A stretch of DNA of 44,617 bases, taken from IMG/VR virus record IMGVR_UViG_3300037153_000943, positions 1-44,617 of that record; one strand, written 5' to 3'. The notes beneath the pieces were generated by a model. That model searched no databases, was not told the origin of the DNA, and saw only the letters and a list, made by a program, of their open reading frames with translations. The position numbers and the translations under genes are program-made. Below, piece after piece: positions 13,002 to 21,600 of the stretch; positions within the stretch are counted from its first letter, which is position 1; every line of letters starts with the position of its first letter. The DNA is from a virus.

Positions 13002-13272
13002 GGACGATCTCGCCGGGATCAACATGACCAACGGCGTCAACGAGAAGGGTGAGCCGTTCGTCACCATCGCCGTCAGCAACCAGGACGGCGACATCTGGCT
13101 CGGGCAGCTCTCGCCAGATGAGGTTCGCAACCACGCCCTGGCGTACCTCGCGGTGGCGGAAGCCGCCGAGCAGGACGCCGCCGTGCTCCGATGCATCCGC
13201 AAGCTGGAGCTGCCCGACGACCTGGCCGGTGCGATCGTCATCGAGCTGCGGAACAGTCGAGACGATCAGTGA
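12994..13272 (+). CDS. 92-aa small protein, helical C-terminal half
   Basis: The ATG at 12994 overlaps the mini-ORF. The N-terminus (NGVNEKGEPFVTIAVSNQDG) is a beta hairpin-like stretch. The middle (LSPDEVRNHALAYLAVAEAA) is a helix that resembles short phage proteins recording a per-residue filter or helix bundle, and the C-terminus (LPDDLAGAIVIELRNSRDD) is acidic. The stop overlaps the first bases before the adenine methyltransferase start (GTG 13269 / ATG 13278). Not assigned to a family. Confidence 0.6.
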   Translation: MAKDDLAGINMTNGVNEKGEPFVTIAVSNQDGDIWLGQLSPDEVRNHALAYLAVAEAAEQDAAVLRCIRKLELPDDLAGAIVIELRNSRDDQ

Positions 13273-13277
13273 ACGAC

Positions 13278-13814
13278 ATGGCTGGAATAGAACCGCCGTC
13301 CGATTCCGTCGCGACGATCGCTGCCGCAGATGGAGCCGACCGGATCAACCGCGGCGTGTTCTCATCCAACGTTGACGCGTGGGCGACGCCTGAATCGTTC
13401 ATGGCCGTGCTGCGCCGTGAGTTCACCTTCGACCTCGATCCGTGCGCGCTCGACTCGTCCGCCAAGGCACCGCGCTACTTCACCCCCGACGACGACGGGC
13501 TCTCGCGACGGTGGTGCGGGACCGTGTTCATGAATCCGCCCTACGGTCGCGTCATCGGCCGCTGGGTCGCCAAGGCCCGACAGGAGGCGGCGAATGGGGC
13601 CACCGTCGTCGCGCTGATCCCGGCCCGCACCGAGACGACGTGGTGGCACGAGAACGTGATGCCGCATGCCTCGGAGATTCGGTTCATCCGCGGTCGGTTG
13701 CACTTCGGCGGCGACCACGAACGCACCGCGCACAACGCGCCGTTTCCCTCGGCGGTCGTCATCTTCCGACCTGAGGGCGGCCCGCCGACACTGTCCACGA
13801 TCGACCGGGAGTGA
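13278..13814 (+). CDS. dam: Phage DNA N6-adenine methyltransferase (Dam-type)
   Basis: In this 178-aa protein, WATPESFMAVLRREFTFDLD, then PCALDSSAKAPRYFTPDDDGL and MNPPYGR match the small phage N6-adenine methyltransferase family. Asp54-Pro-Cys56 is in the cofactor region and Asn86-Pro-Pro-Tyr89 is the catalytic NPPY motif. It would methylate adenine in the phage genome, most likely against host restriction. The ATG at 13278 is preferred; GTG 13269 is in frame and overlaps the preceding stop. Residues 4-10 are encoded by repeat copy R4 (IEPPSDS), which is outside the conserved enzyme core, so the tag looks added to an otherwise normal enzyme. Confidence 0.88.
   Translation: MAGIEPPSDSVATIAAADGADRINRGVFSSNVDAWATPESFMAVLRREFTFDLDPCALDSSAKAPRYFTPDDDGLSRRWCGTVFMNPPYGRVIGRWVAKARQEAANGATVVALIPARTETTWWHENVMPHASEIRFIRGRLHFGGDHERTAHNAPFPSAVVIFRPEGGPPTLSTIDRE
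13286..13306 (+). repeat. In-frame start repeat, copy R4
   Basis: ATA followed by GAACCGCCGTCCGATTCC, three codons into the adenine methyltransferase (IEPPSDS). Identical to R5 after the first codon through the final C. Confidence 0.8.
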
Positions 13815-13819
13815 TCCAC

Positions 13820-14089
13820 ATGACATCGCCAGAACAGATGCTGGGAATGGAACCGCCGTCCGATTCCCGGCCGGTTCACATCGTCGACGAGATCGGCGAT
13901 GACCGCACTCACTGTGGGATCCGGCTCAAGGACCCGAAAGCCCTGCCCTACGTCGGCCGGCGCTTCGTCGACGCGCACATCAACGGTCGTCCGGGGATCA
14001 CGTTCTGTCCTGCCTGCGTCGGTAGCAACCCGTTGCCGTGGCTGCGAAAGGTCGACGACGAGACCTGGAACGTCACCGACCGTGACTGA
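13820..14089 (+). CDS. 89-aa zinc-binding-like small protein with MEPPSDS tag
   Basis: The ATG at 13820 follows GGGAGTGATCC and lies 5 nt after the methyltransferase stop; GTG 13811 is an alternative. Residues 10-16 are repeat copy R5 (MEPPSDS). The remainder has THCGIRLK near 31-38 and FCPACVG near 66-72, a likely Cys/His zinc site, with Trp/Arg-rich segments (NPLPWLRKVDDETW). Small proteins of this pattern are common in actinophages with no known function. Confidence 0.6.
   Translation: MTSPEQMLGMEPPSDSRPVHIVDEIGDDRTHCGIRLKDPKALPYVGRRFVDAHINGRPGITFCPACVGSNPLPWLRKVDDETWNVTDRD
13847..13867 (+). repeat. In-frame start repeat, copy R5
   Basis: ATG followed by GAACCGCCGTCCGATTCC, encoding MEPPSDS as residues 10-16 of the gene at 13820. 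Upstream GGGA matches R4 (GGA). Confidence 0.8.
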
Positions 14090-14125
14090 ACACCTGGCCC
14101 ACATCGACATGGAGGTTTCACCGAG

Positions 14126-14368
14126 GTGGCCCGTGACGACATGATCCACGCCATCGCCAGGCTGCAGCGCACCGTCGCCGGCCACGACCTCGAGCTCAAC
14201 GACCTGTTCGACGACCGGGTCACGGCCGAGCAGTTCACCGAGGTGGTTCGCGACATCCGCGCCGACATCGCCGCCGTTGTCGACGTGCTCGGGTTGTTCG
14301 GCCGGGTGCTGCAGCGCTGGCCCGACGCCCTCGACGAGCTCGCCTCGCGCCCAGCTCGGTGGGGCTGA
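14126..14368 (+). CDS. 80-aa helical small protein
   Basis: The GTG at 14126 is preceded by GGAGG at 14111-14115. The sequence is a run of amphipathic helices (MIHAIARLQRTVAGHDLELN, AEQFTEVVRDIRADIAAVVDV, LGLFGRVLQRWPDALDELA), probably a small coiled-coil or helical-hairpin protein. No MEPPxDS tag is present here, which marks the right limit of the repeat cluster. A 20-aa ORF at 14082-14144 overlaps both neighbours and is not well supported. The gene ends directly against the convergent integrase stop with no terminator between. Confidence 0.6.
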   Translation: MARDDMIHAIARLQRTVAGHDLELNDLFDDRVTAEQFTEVVRDIRADIAAVVDVLGLFGRVLQRWPDALDELASRPARWG

Positions 14369-15517
14369 CTACACGATCCTGGCGAGCGCCGCCGCCACCG
14401 GCAGTGTTCGCTTGACGCTGTGGGCGTAGCGAGTGGTGACCTGGACGAGGTTCTTGTGGCCGAGGTGCCGGGCGACGTCGGCGAGCGTGAACTCCCCGCT
14501 GTTCAACAGGATCGATCCGTTGGTGTGGCGCAGCTTGTGCGGGGAGACGTGCTCCAGCCCGAGCACCCTGAGTGCCTTGCGCAGGTGGTACGCCAGCCGG
14601 TTGTGGTCGAGCGGTCGGCCGGTGACCGTGAAGCACAGGTTGTTCTCGCGCCAGCCCCGCGGTGACCGTGCCCGGAACCGGCGGGCGTCGAGCTCGTGGC
14701 GCAGCGCGGCGATGAGATCCGGCGTCAGCTCAACGAACCGGTGCGACTGCGGGTTCTTGAGGTCGTCGACCACCTCGAAGCGGCGATGGCCGTCCTCTCC
14801 CACCATCTGCAACTCCCGGCGCACCTCGAGCACGCCGGCGTCGAGGTCGACGGCGTCCCAGCACAGCCCGGCGACCTCGCCCGGCCGCAGACCGGTCAGC
14901 AGACCCGTCAGCAGCGCTAGGTTCACTGGCGTCGGGTTGTCCGTGAGATGCCGGCGGACGAGGTGGAACTCGTCCTCGTAGAGAAAGGTGGCCTCTCTCG
15001 GCGGGCGCACGCCGGCGGGGAAGTCGGCGCCGATGACCGGGTTGACGGTGTTGAACCCGTGCTTCATCCCGTGCTTGAACGCCATGTGGAGATGGGTCCG
15101 GGTCTGCCACAGCTGCGACTGGCCGAGGTCACGCTCGTTGACCATCCACACGTAGAAGTTCTCGACGTCGCCGATCAGCACGGCGCTGGCGACGCGCTGC
15201 GCCAGCGGGTGGGCGGCGACGAGGCCGATGCTGCGGCGGTACGTCTCGCGGGTCTTGGGCTTGCGCTTGGCAGCGTGGAAGGCGTACCAGGCGTCGAGCA
15301 GCTGGGCGACGGTGCGCTCGCCGTTGGGAAGCTCAACCGACCCCTCGATCCGGGCGATGAAGTCGTCGCGCTTGGTCCGGCACTCGGCGACGTTGTCGCC
15401 GCGGACGGTGCGCTGCTTGCCGCCGGCCATGAAGCGCAACGTGACCTGGCGGCGATCGGGGTCCCAGCCGAAGCCCTTGGGCAGTGTGCGGGGCTTCGTG
15501 ACGGGTGGCTTCGGCAT
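14369..15517 (-). CDS. int: Tyrosine integrase
   Basis: In this 382-aa protein, the N-terminal about 60 residues form an arm-binding-like beta domain (GWDPDRRQVTLRFMAGGKQR). The core-binding helical domain is about 65-175 (RTVAQLLDAWYAFHAAKR, TRETYRRSIGLVA). The catalytic domain carries Arg211 (TGLRPGEVAGL), His327-x-x-Arg330 (SPHKLRH), His354 (LGHKN) and the nucleophile Tyr364 (TRYAHS). All residues needed for strand exchange are present, so it should be active. It reads leftward from the attP candidate at 15547-15733, the standard int-attP arrangement of temperate phages. The ATG at 15517 has AGGAG upstream. Confidence 0.95.
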   Translation of the reverse strand: MPKPPVTKPRTLPKGFGWDPDRRQVTLRFMAGGKQRTVRGDNVAECRTKRDDFIARIEGSVELPNGERTVAQLLDAWYAFHAAKRKPKTRETYRRSIGLVAAHPLAQRVASAVLIGDVENFYVWMVNERDLGQSQLWQTRTHLHMAFKHGMKHGFNTVNPVIGADFPAGVRPPREATFLYEDEFHLVRRHLTDNPTPVNLALLTGLLTGLRPGEVAGLCWDAVDLDAGVLEVRRELQMVGEDGHRRFEVVDDLKNPQSHRFVELTPDLIAALRHELDARRFRARSPRGWRENNLCFTVTGRPLDHNRLAYHLRKALRVLGLEHVSPHKLRHTNGSILLNSGEFTLADVARHLGHKNLVQVTTRYAHSVKRTLPVAAALARIV

Positions 15518-15546
15518 GGTCCTGTACTCCTGACAGCACGTCGAGT

Positions 15547-15733
15547 TCTGGTACTAGATCTGGTACTAGAACGTGTAGGTCACAGTAGAACACTATGCGA
15601 CGCCGTGCAACGTCCTACCTGCTAGAACGCGTTCGACGGATGCTCTGACCTGCCCCATTGTGATGCCACATCAACAGCACGAAAATAGCCATCTACCAGG
15701 GCTTTTCAAGTGCTGGTACTAGGTCTGGTACTA
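15547..15733. other. attP: Candidate attP with paired arm-type direct repeats
   Basis: TCTGGTACTAGA occurs as a perfect 12-bp tandem at 15547-15570, and CTGGTACTA occurs twice with the same 12-bp spacing at 15713-15733. The two pairs flank about 140 bp that contains the palindrome GAACGCGTTC (15625-15634) and an AT-rich stretch (about 15656-15710), unlike the rest of the genome. The position next to the integrase start and the pair-spacer-pair design match integrase arm sites around a core. The exact crossover core is not identifiable without a host attB. Confidence 0.6.
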
Positions 15734-15752
15734 CTTCGCGTACCTGGTCCGG

Positions 15753-15818
15753 TCAGTCACCGGTGTCGAGGTTCGGGTGGACCAGCTCGTGGCCGCTGCG
15801 GTCACGGAGACGTGTCAT
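15753..15818 (-). CDS. Possible 21-aa peptide after the holin gene
   Basis: The ATG at 15818 lies inside the 3' end of the holin gene and reads to a TGA at 15753. The peptide starts MTRLRDRSGHELVHPNLDTG. There is no clear domain; it is listed because it fills part of the 284-nt gap between holin and integrase. It may be chance. Confidence 0.2.
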   Translation of the reverse strand: MTRLRDRSGHELVHPNLDTGD

Positions 15819-16056
15819 GGCTGCCGTTGCGGTCGTGCTCGATGCGCCAGTGCCCCCGCTTGCGCCACCACCGTTGCGGCAGCCCGCCGACGGTGGCGAT
15901 CGCCAGGGACAGGATCAGCGCCATCAGCTCGGGACGGATCAAGTTCCGGTCAGTGAGCACGGCGACGAAGGCCAGTCCGATGATCGCCGCCAGCAGGTTG
16001 ACCCCGAGCACGACGATCGTGACGATGCGCACCCTGGCATCGTCGTCGGACTCCAC
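15802..16056 (-). CDS. Holin-like membrane protein
   Basis: The 84-aa protein has two hydrophobic segments, about residues 10-33 (VRIVTIVVLGVNLLAAIIGL) and 42-58 (LMALILSLAIATVGGL), with a short charged turn (LTDRNLIRPE) between. The N-terminus is acidic (ESDDDAR) and the C-terminus charged and Trp/Arg/His-rich (PQRWWRKRGHWRIEHDRN). A two-segment small protein directly downstream of the amidase fits a class II holin that would release the endolysin. No holin family is proven by motif. It starts at GTG 16056, 6 nt after the amidase stop. Confidence 0.65.
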   Translation of the reverse strand: MESDDDARVRIVTIVVLGVNLLAAIIGLAFVAVLTDRNLIRPELMALILSLAIATVGGLPQRWWRKRGHWRIEHDRNGSHDTSP

Positions 16057-16062
16057 CCGCCC

Positions 16063-16992
16063 TCAGTACTTCCCGCAGTACTTCTTCACGTCGCCACCGG
16101 CGATCGGGGTGACACTGCCCCAGGCATAGACGATCTTGCGCGTGGCGACGTCGACGGCGCCGCCGGCGATGCGCAGGTCACGCTCAGTCGAGTCGAGCCC
16201 GTCCATCGTCTGGGCCGTCGAGCCGTTGCCGAGCACGTAGGTGTTGCCGGTGTCCTTGTTCTTCGCCGCGCGCAGCATGGTGTCGTCCTCCTCAAGGGGT
16301 GGTGGCGGGGTCGGGCCGGGGCCGACGCTGCCGCCCGCTCGGCGCTGGCACTCGGCACGGATGTCGGCCAACGACCAGGTGCCCGAGCTGTTGGTCGAGC
16401 GCGGCTTCCACGGTCCCTGCACCGCGGCTGCGGTGGCCGGGTCGATCTTGCGGTCGGTGTAGCCGTCGCCGGCGCCGAGGGCGTGGCTGGTGACGTCGGC
16501 AGGCTGGTTGCCAACGAACGCGTTGAGCGCGTTGGAGCCGCGGAAGAAGGCGTCGATCTGGGCCTGCGGCCAGGCCTCGCCGACCCCGTTGTTGGCGACC
16601 TCGATCTGGAAACCCCAACAGTTGCCGTTGTTCGCACCACCGGTGCCACGGGAGAACGTCATCGCGTTGCCTTTGCCCGCGCAGTTCGAGGCGCCTCCGG
16701 CGATCGGCCAGAAGCAGCCGCTGCGGTCCAGCAGCACGTTGCCGACCGGGGCGTCGCTCGATCCGTTGATCATGTAGCTGAGGTCGCTCTGGACCGATGC
16801 CGAACTGGCCGTGTGGTGCCAGAACACCGCCAGCGGCGGGGAGGAGAACCCGCCCGAGCTGCGCGCCCGGCGCTCCCAGCCGTCGGTGATCGAGTTCTCC
16901 GACACCGTGCACCCGGCGCCGCGCAGGATGCCCACGAGGTCGTAGTACAGCGAGCCGATGACTACTGCCCCCCTCTGCGGCACGCCCGGCAC
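16063..16992 (-). CDS. Endolysin: N-acetylmuramoyl-L-alanine amidase
   Basis: About 310 aa. The N-terminal domain (about 10-225) is an Amidase_2/PGRP-type zinc amidase: AVFWHHTAS (His59/His60), the GFQIEVANNGVG strand with Glu near 130, and SHALGAGDGYTDRKIDP with His near 170. A GPGPTPPPP linker (about 228-236) leads to a C-terminal part of about 70 residues (TYVLGNGSTAQTMDGLDST and a final KKYCGKY) that could be a wall-binding module. It cuts the bond between MurNAc and the stem peptide. Start GTG 16992 (GTG 16983 also possible) overlaps the end of the HNH gene; no signal peptide, so a holin is needed. Confidence 0.88.
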   Translation of the reverse strand: MPGVPQRGAVVIGSLYYDLVGILRGAGCTVSENSITDGWERRARSSGGFSSPPLAVFWHHTASSASVQSDLSYMINGSSDAPVGNVLLDRSGCFWPIAGGASNCAGKGNAMTFSRGTGGANNGNCWGFQIEVANNGVGEAWPQAQIDAFFRGSNALNAFVGNQPADVTSHALGAGDGYTDRKIDPATAAAVQGPWKPRSTNSSGTWSLADIRAECQRRAGGSVGPGPTPPPPLEEDDTMLRAAKNKDTGNTYVLGNGSTAQTMDGLDSTERDLRIAGGAVDVATRKIVYAWGSVTPIAGGDVKKYCGKY

Positions 16993-17327
16993 TCTCGGTG
17001 ACCAGGACGGTCCTTACGCCAGTAGGTGTTCACCTCGTCGTAGGGGTGGCCGTGGACGCAGTGATCACGCTCCCGGCCGTTGCGAACGCGACCCTTCGCC
17101 GCTTTGTCCCGGGCATTGTCGCCAGCCGTGCCGAGAAACAGGTGGTCGATGTTGAAGCATGGTGGGTTGTCACAGGCGTGGAGCACGTGCAGGCCGTTAG
17201 GGATCGGGCCGTGTTCGGCCTCCCAAGTCAAGCGATGGACGTAGCGCACCCTGCCGTCAACACGCCGCTCTCCGTAGCCGCCAGAGGTACGAGCGCCCCC
17301 CCACTCGATGCAGTCCAGCGAGCCCAT
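16962..17327 (-). CDS. HNH endonuclease (homing-type)
   Basis: In this 121-aa protein the core YVHRLTWEAEHGPIPNG, HVLHACDNPPCFN (His50, Cys52, Cys57) and IDHLFLGTAGDNARD (His62) is the HNH_3 family pattern. A C-terminal Cys/His set (DHCVHGHPYD, CRACRRG) adds a zinc site. Such enzymes are commonly mobile, free-standing homing endonucleases in phage genomes; the position between tail-fibre-associated genes and the endolysin suggests an insertion in a late operon. Its start abuts the stop of the preceding gene, and its end overlaps the amidase start, so it does not break the operon. Confidence 0.85.
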   Translation of the reverse strand: MGSLDCIEWGGARTSGGYGERRVDGRVRYVHRLTWEAEHGPIPNGLHVLHACDNPPCFNIDHLFLGTAGDNARDKAAKGRVRNGRERDHCVHGHPYDEVNTYWRKDRPGHRECRACRRGGQ

Positions 17328-17561
17328 TCAGGACACCAGCGCACCCTGACGGCGCAGCCAGGCGATGACGATCACCAGCAGATCGATGGCGACCTGGCGC
17401 TCGTCGTCGTCCAGCGCCTCCCATCGGGGGACGCCGTAGCCGCGCAGTGCGGCGGTCTCGGCGGCGAGGGTGTGCAACTTGCGGGCAACCTGCTCGGGGT
17501 CAGGAGGCTCGGTGCCCCAGGAGTCGTCAGGATCGAAGTCACCGAACACGTCATCGGCCAT
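17328..17561 (-). CDS. 77-aa small late protein
   Basis: The ATG at 17561 is preceded by GGGAGG with a 5-6 nt spacer (GTG 17567 in frame is less well placed). The N-terminal 25 residues are acidic (DDVFGDFDPDDSWGTEPPD), then a helix (VARKLHTLAAETAALRGYG) and a hydrophobic C-terminal helix (QVAIDLLVIVIAWLRRQ) that could be membrane-associated. It is the first gene after the tail fibres, in the lysis neighbourhood, so a lysis accessory is possible. No family recognised. Confidence 0.55.
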   Translation of the reverse strand: MADDVFGDFDPDDSWGTEPPDPEQVARKLHTLAAETAALRGYGVPRWEALDDDERQVAIDLLVIVIAWLRRQGALVS

Positions 17562-17638
17562 CGACACCTCCCATGAGATCGAACATCATGGTACGACACG
17601 GGGCATGCCGCGACAGGGGCAACACGCCGGTAGCCTGC

Positions 17639-18598
17639 TCAGCCCGCCGCCTCGAGTCGGTCGAGTCGCCCACCCAGCTCGTCGATCGCCGCGCACAGCA
17701 GCGGCACGAGCTTGGTCAGGTCGCCCTGCTGGAAGACCGGGTTGCCGTCGCCGTCGACGGCGTCGCGCTCTCCGGTGATGGCGTACGGGGCGACGTCCTC
17801 GACGTCGGTGGACGACAGGAAGTCCCACTCGAGTCCGCCGCCGGCGTCCTCGTCGGCCAACCAGCGGCCGCGGTAGGCCCGCTTGCCGAGCTGGCGGACC
17901 CGATGAAGGGCGTCGGTGATCGCCGACACGAACCGCTTGCCACGCGGGTCGCAGGTCTCGTTGTAGGAGACGCTGGAGGCCGAGGCGACGGTGATCGAAC
18001 CGAGTCCGGTGTTGGTGGTGTTGCGGCCGAAACGGATGAACTGCCCGCCGACATCGGCGACGGGGCTGCCCGAGCGGGTCAGGCCGATCGTGTAGGTCGA
18101 CACGGCACCGGCGTTCTGGAAGAACTCGGCCCGGCCGTCATGACCGAGCCAGGCGCCAGGCTTGTTGGCCGCAGCGTCGGGGTTCTGCAGGGCGATCACG
18201 TCTCGCCCGGCGACCACGTCATCGGCGGTGGTCAACCCGGCGCCGCAGCTCACGTTGCCGCCGTCGGCGTTGAGGACGAGGGCCGAGGCGGCGCCGTTGT
18301 TGCGGGCCATGATCTCGTTGGTGTCGAAGGCGACGTTGAGGCCGGTGCTGAGACCCACCTGGAGGCCGTGCCCGTCACCGGTCAGGTCGGCGTCGCCGGT
18401 GCCGGTGACCCGCACCTTCGACGGGTAGCCGCTGAGCCGGGCGGTGAGCGAGGCGAACGTCGACGACGGGTCGCTGCCCAGCTCGTTGACGATGTCGGTG
18501 AGGGCGTTGGCGATGGCGTTGTGGTCGGCGGGATGGTTGCCGGCCTGGGGGGTCTGGTCGGCACGGGTGTTGCTCGGGATCGAGGGTGGATACGTCAT
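17639..18598 (-). CDS. Tail fibre with C-terminal S74-like intramolecular chaperone
   Basis: 319 aa. SD AGGAGG precedes the ATG. The N-terminus (TRADQTPQAGNHPADHNAIA, then a NALTDIVNELG helix) is the usual virion-attachment head of short fibres. The centre (about 60-215) is Gly/Asn/Asp-rich beta sequence typical of a trimeric shaft. The C-terminal about 100 residues (FVSAITDALHRVRQLGKRAY, AITGERDA, LTKLVPLLCAAIDELGGRLD) match the end of S74/endosialidase-type chaperone domains, with the final helix bundle. The usual SDxRLK cleavage signature is replaced by TCDPRGKRFV, so self-cleavage is uncertain. Together with the larger fibre next door it should contact the host surface. Confidence 0.7.
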   Translation of the reverse strand: MTYPPSIPSNTRADQTPQAGNHPADHNAIANALTDIVNELGSDPSSTFASLTARLSGYPSKVRVTGTGDADLTGDGHGLQVGLSTGLNVAFDTNEIMARNNGAASALVLNADGGNVSCGAGLTTADDVVAGRDVIALQNPDAAANKPGAWLGHDGRAEFFQNAGAVSTYTIGLTRSGSPVADVGGQFIRFGRNTTNTGLGSITVASASSVSYNETCDPRGKRFVSAITDALHRVRQLGKRAYRGRWLADEDAGGGLEWDFLSSTDVEDVAPYAITGERDAVDGDGNPVFQQGDLTKLVPLLCAAIDELGGRLDRLEAAG

Positions 18599-18619
18599 TC
18601 GGTTGCCTCCTGGTGATGG

Positions 18620-21600
18620 TTACGGGCTGGTCGGCAGCACGTCGGGCCGCACGACGATCCGCACTGCCCGATCCGACGGCGCGGTGACCGTGCCGTCGAC
18701 GAACTCGGCGACGACCATCAGTTGCAGCACGCCGGGACGCAACCGTTGCGGACCCCAGTCGAACGACACGATGCCCTCGTCGGGGTCGATGATTGCCGCC
18801 GGCAGCGGCAGCCTCGACCGTGGCACCTGCCCGTCGGGGACCGTGACGCGCGGGTCGTCACCGTCCTCGTGGGTGAGGACCAACGTGACCGACGAGGCGT
18901 CGCTGAGGTTGAGGGGGTACCCGACCTCGTCCTCGACCGTCACGGCCAGCAACGGGAGCTGGTCGCCGCTGCGCATCACGATCTCCTGGATTCCGGCGTC
19001 GGCGACACCCGACAACGGGGTGCCTCCGGTGAGGCGGGTCCGTGGCACCGTGTGGGCGTGCACGGTGCTGTCGACGAGGAGGACGAACAGGGTGAGCGTG
19101 ACGTCAGCGGCGGCGTGGGCGTGGGCCGTGTCGGCTACGAGGACGGTGGTCGGCAGTGCAGCGGTCAGCGTGACGTCTTGCGCGCTGTGGGCGTGGACGG
19201 CGCTGTCGACGTCGACGGTGACCCCCGAGATCAGCGTCGGCGAGGACGTCGTGTGACCATGAGACGTGTTGGAAACGACGAGCGTCCGCTCAAGGTTCTC
19301 GACGACGAGCACCATGTCGGTGGTGCCGTCGCTCCGTGACAGGCTCGGATATGTGACGGGCCGGCTGGCTGTCTGTCCTTCGGAGGCGGTGACGGTGGTA
19401 AAGGCGCCGGTCGTCGGGTCGTACCAGCGGATCTTCACGTTGCCAGTGCCGGCGAGCAGGGCGGTGTTGACGGTGACGGTGCGCGACGTCGAGAAGTAGG
19501 CAATCGCCGTGTCAGCATCGGCACCCTGGGCGGCCGTGGAACCGGTCGTACCGGCACCGGTCGTGACGAACGTCGTCGTCGCTTCCCAACCGATGCTGTT
19601 GCACAGATCCCAGATCGGCCATCCGCGCTGGAAGTCCTGGACCATGACGTTGTTCATCGCCGTCGTCCAGGTGTCCCCGGCCGTGAAACCGACCCCGGCG
19701 GCACCGAACGTCCACCAGTCCTCGTGGCCGTTGTTGATCCCCAGCGCCCCCTCGATCGGCAGGGCATAGTGCCGGTAGCGCTTCTCCAGGCGCTCCGGGG
19801 CGGACGAGGCGTGACCGATGTACAGCGGTTCGCAGTCCCACGTCGGTCCGTCGGGTGTGCGCGGATCGCCCTGATACGTGGACCGCCACAGTTGCACCCA
19901 GTCCGACGTGTGACCGCCGTCGTACTGGTACATCGCCTCTTCGGGGTCGAAGTAGGTGAACGCCCCCGGCGGCCACTGGGCCAGGGCGTCGGCACCTTGG
20001 TTGGGCTCACCAATGCACAGGATCGGCCCGTGGACGTCCTCGATGCCACGCACGAACTGGTCGAGTTTGGAGTCGGGACCGGAACTGTCGTCCAGGCCGT
20101 AGTGGAACACCCAGTTCGGCCAGGGGGCGAGGGCGGTCGCCCAGCGCTGGCCCGCGAGACGCATCTCAGCGTCGGACGCCGCCGCCATCGCCGCCTTTGT
20201 GGCGGTCTGCGACCCGCTGCCGGCATAGCAGGACACGCCGACATACATCCCGCGCCGCGTCGCCTCGGTCATCAGGTGTGGGATCTCGACGCTCCACAGC
20301 GTCCCGAGCGTCGAGCGGAAGGCCGTCCCGGACCATGCCGTGTTGCCGGATTCGCTGTTGGTGAACGGTGTCCAACCGGAGCCGATGTTCATCCCGGCCG
20401 AGCAGTCGACGACGAGGCAGTTGAACCCGCGGTCGGCCGCTGAGTTGACAGCGACGGTGATGTTGGCGGTGCTCTTGCGTTGCACCAGACCCCATGACGA
20501 CAGGGCGCGCACCTGGATCGGGACACCGTTCTGGTCGAGCCACTTGCGCAGCGACTTCGTCACCGGAAAGGCGAACGTGTAGGCGACCGTCAGCGCCGGG
20601 CTGGTAGCGATGTGGCCGTGTGTGCAGGCCACGACATTGATCACCCCGGGTAGGAACGTGTCAGGTGCCGAGGCAACATGGCCGTGCGCGCAGGCATCGA
20701 CGGCGAGGGTGACGGTGGGGACGGTGACGGTGGCGTAGTAGGAGACGTACCCCTCGTCGTAGTTGCCGTGGCTCCAAGTGACCGGCAACGGCGGCAGGTT
20801 GGGCGGCGTGAGGTTCGACTGCACGTTGACGCCGGGAGCCCCCTGCCAACGCAGCGCATTGCCACCACCACTCGTCGAGTAGCGGATCGCCACCCCGTAA
20901 CGAGTCCCGGCGGTGAGAGGGATGTTCGTCGCCGCCGTGTACCAGCCGACCGCCGTGCCGATGGAGATCGGGATCACCGATCCGACGCGGTTGGTCGGCA
21001 GCGGTGTCGAGTTGATCTCGTAGATCGCCAACTCGGCGGTGGTGGCGACACCACCGGAGTAGAAGGCGACCTGGGTGACGGCCTCACCGACGTTGGCGAC
21101 ATAGGTGTTGCTGGCAGCGATGTAGCACTCGTCGCTGTAGTTCGAACCGACCGTGTCGGAGTTGATGCCGATCGTGTTGTAGCCGATGATCCCGCCACCA
21201 CTAGGAGGCGGGGCTGACAGCAACGGACTCTCGACGTTGTGGGCATGGGCGCAGACGTCGACAGCGAGGGTGACGTCCCCGCCGGGCAGGGCAACCGAGG
21301 CCGCGCTGTGGGCGTGCGAGCCGGCAGCGACCGTGAGATCGACCGGCACCACGACGTACGCCCCGGCGCGGAAGTTGTCGTAGTAGACATCACCGGTGGA
21401 GCCGGCGAAACAGTTGAGCCCGACGTAGCTGCCGGTCAGCTCGGAGTCGGTGGCGGTGATGTGCAAGATGCCGTCGATGTACAGACGGATCGTGGAACCG
21501 ACAGCTTCCAGGCGCATCCGGGCGGTCGCCCCGCCGCTGCCGTAGGTGACGTTGGCCCGGCCGAGCACGGTGTAGGTCGAGTTGGCGTGGACGATGCCCA

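Noticed and set aside
13270-13310. Possible tRNA relic: the antisense of repeat R4/R5 (GGCGGTTC-ATTCC) looks like a tRNA T-arm.
   Set aside because: No matching acceptor, anticodon or D-arm is found around any copy, and the T-stem cannot pair. The likeness is limited to about 12 bases.
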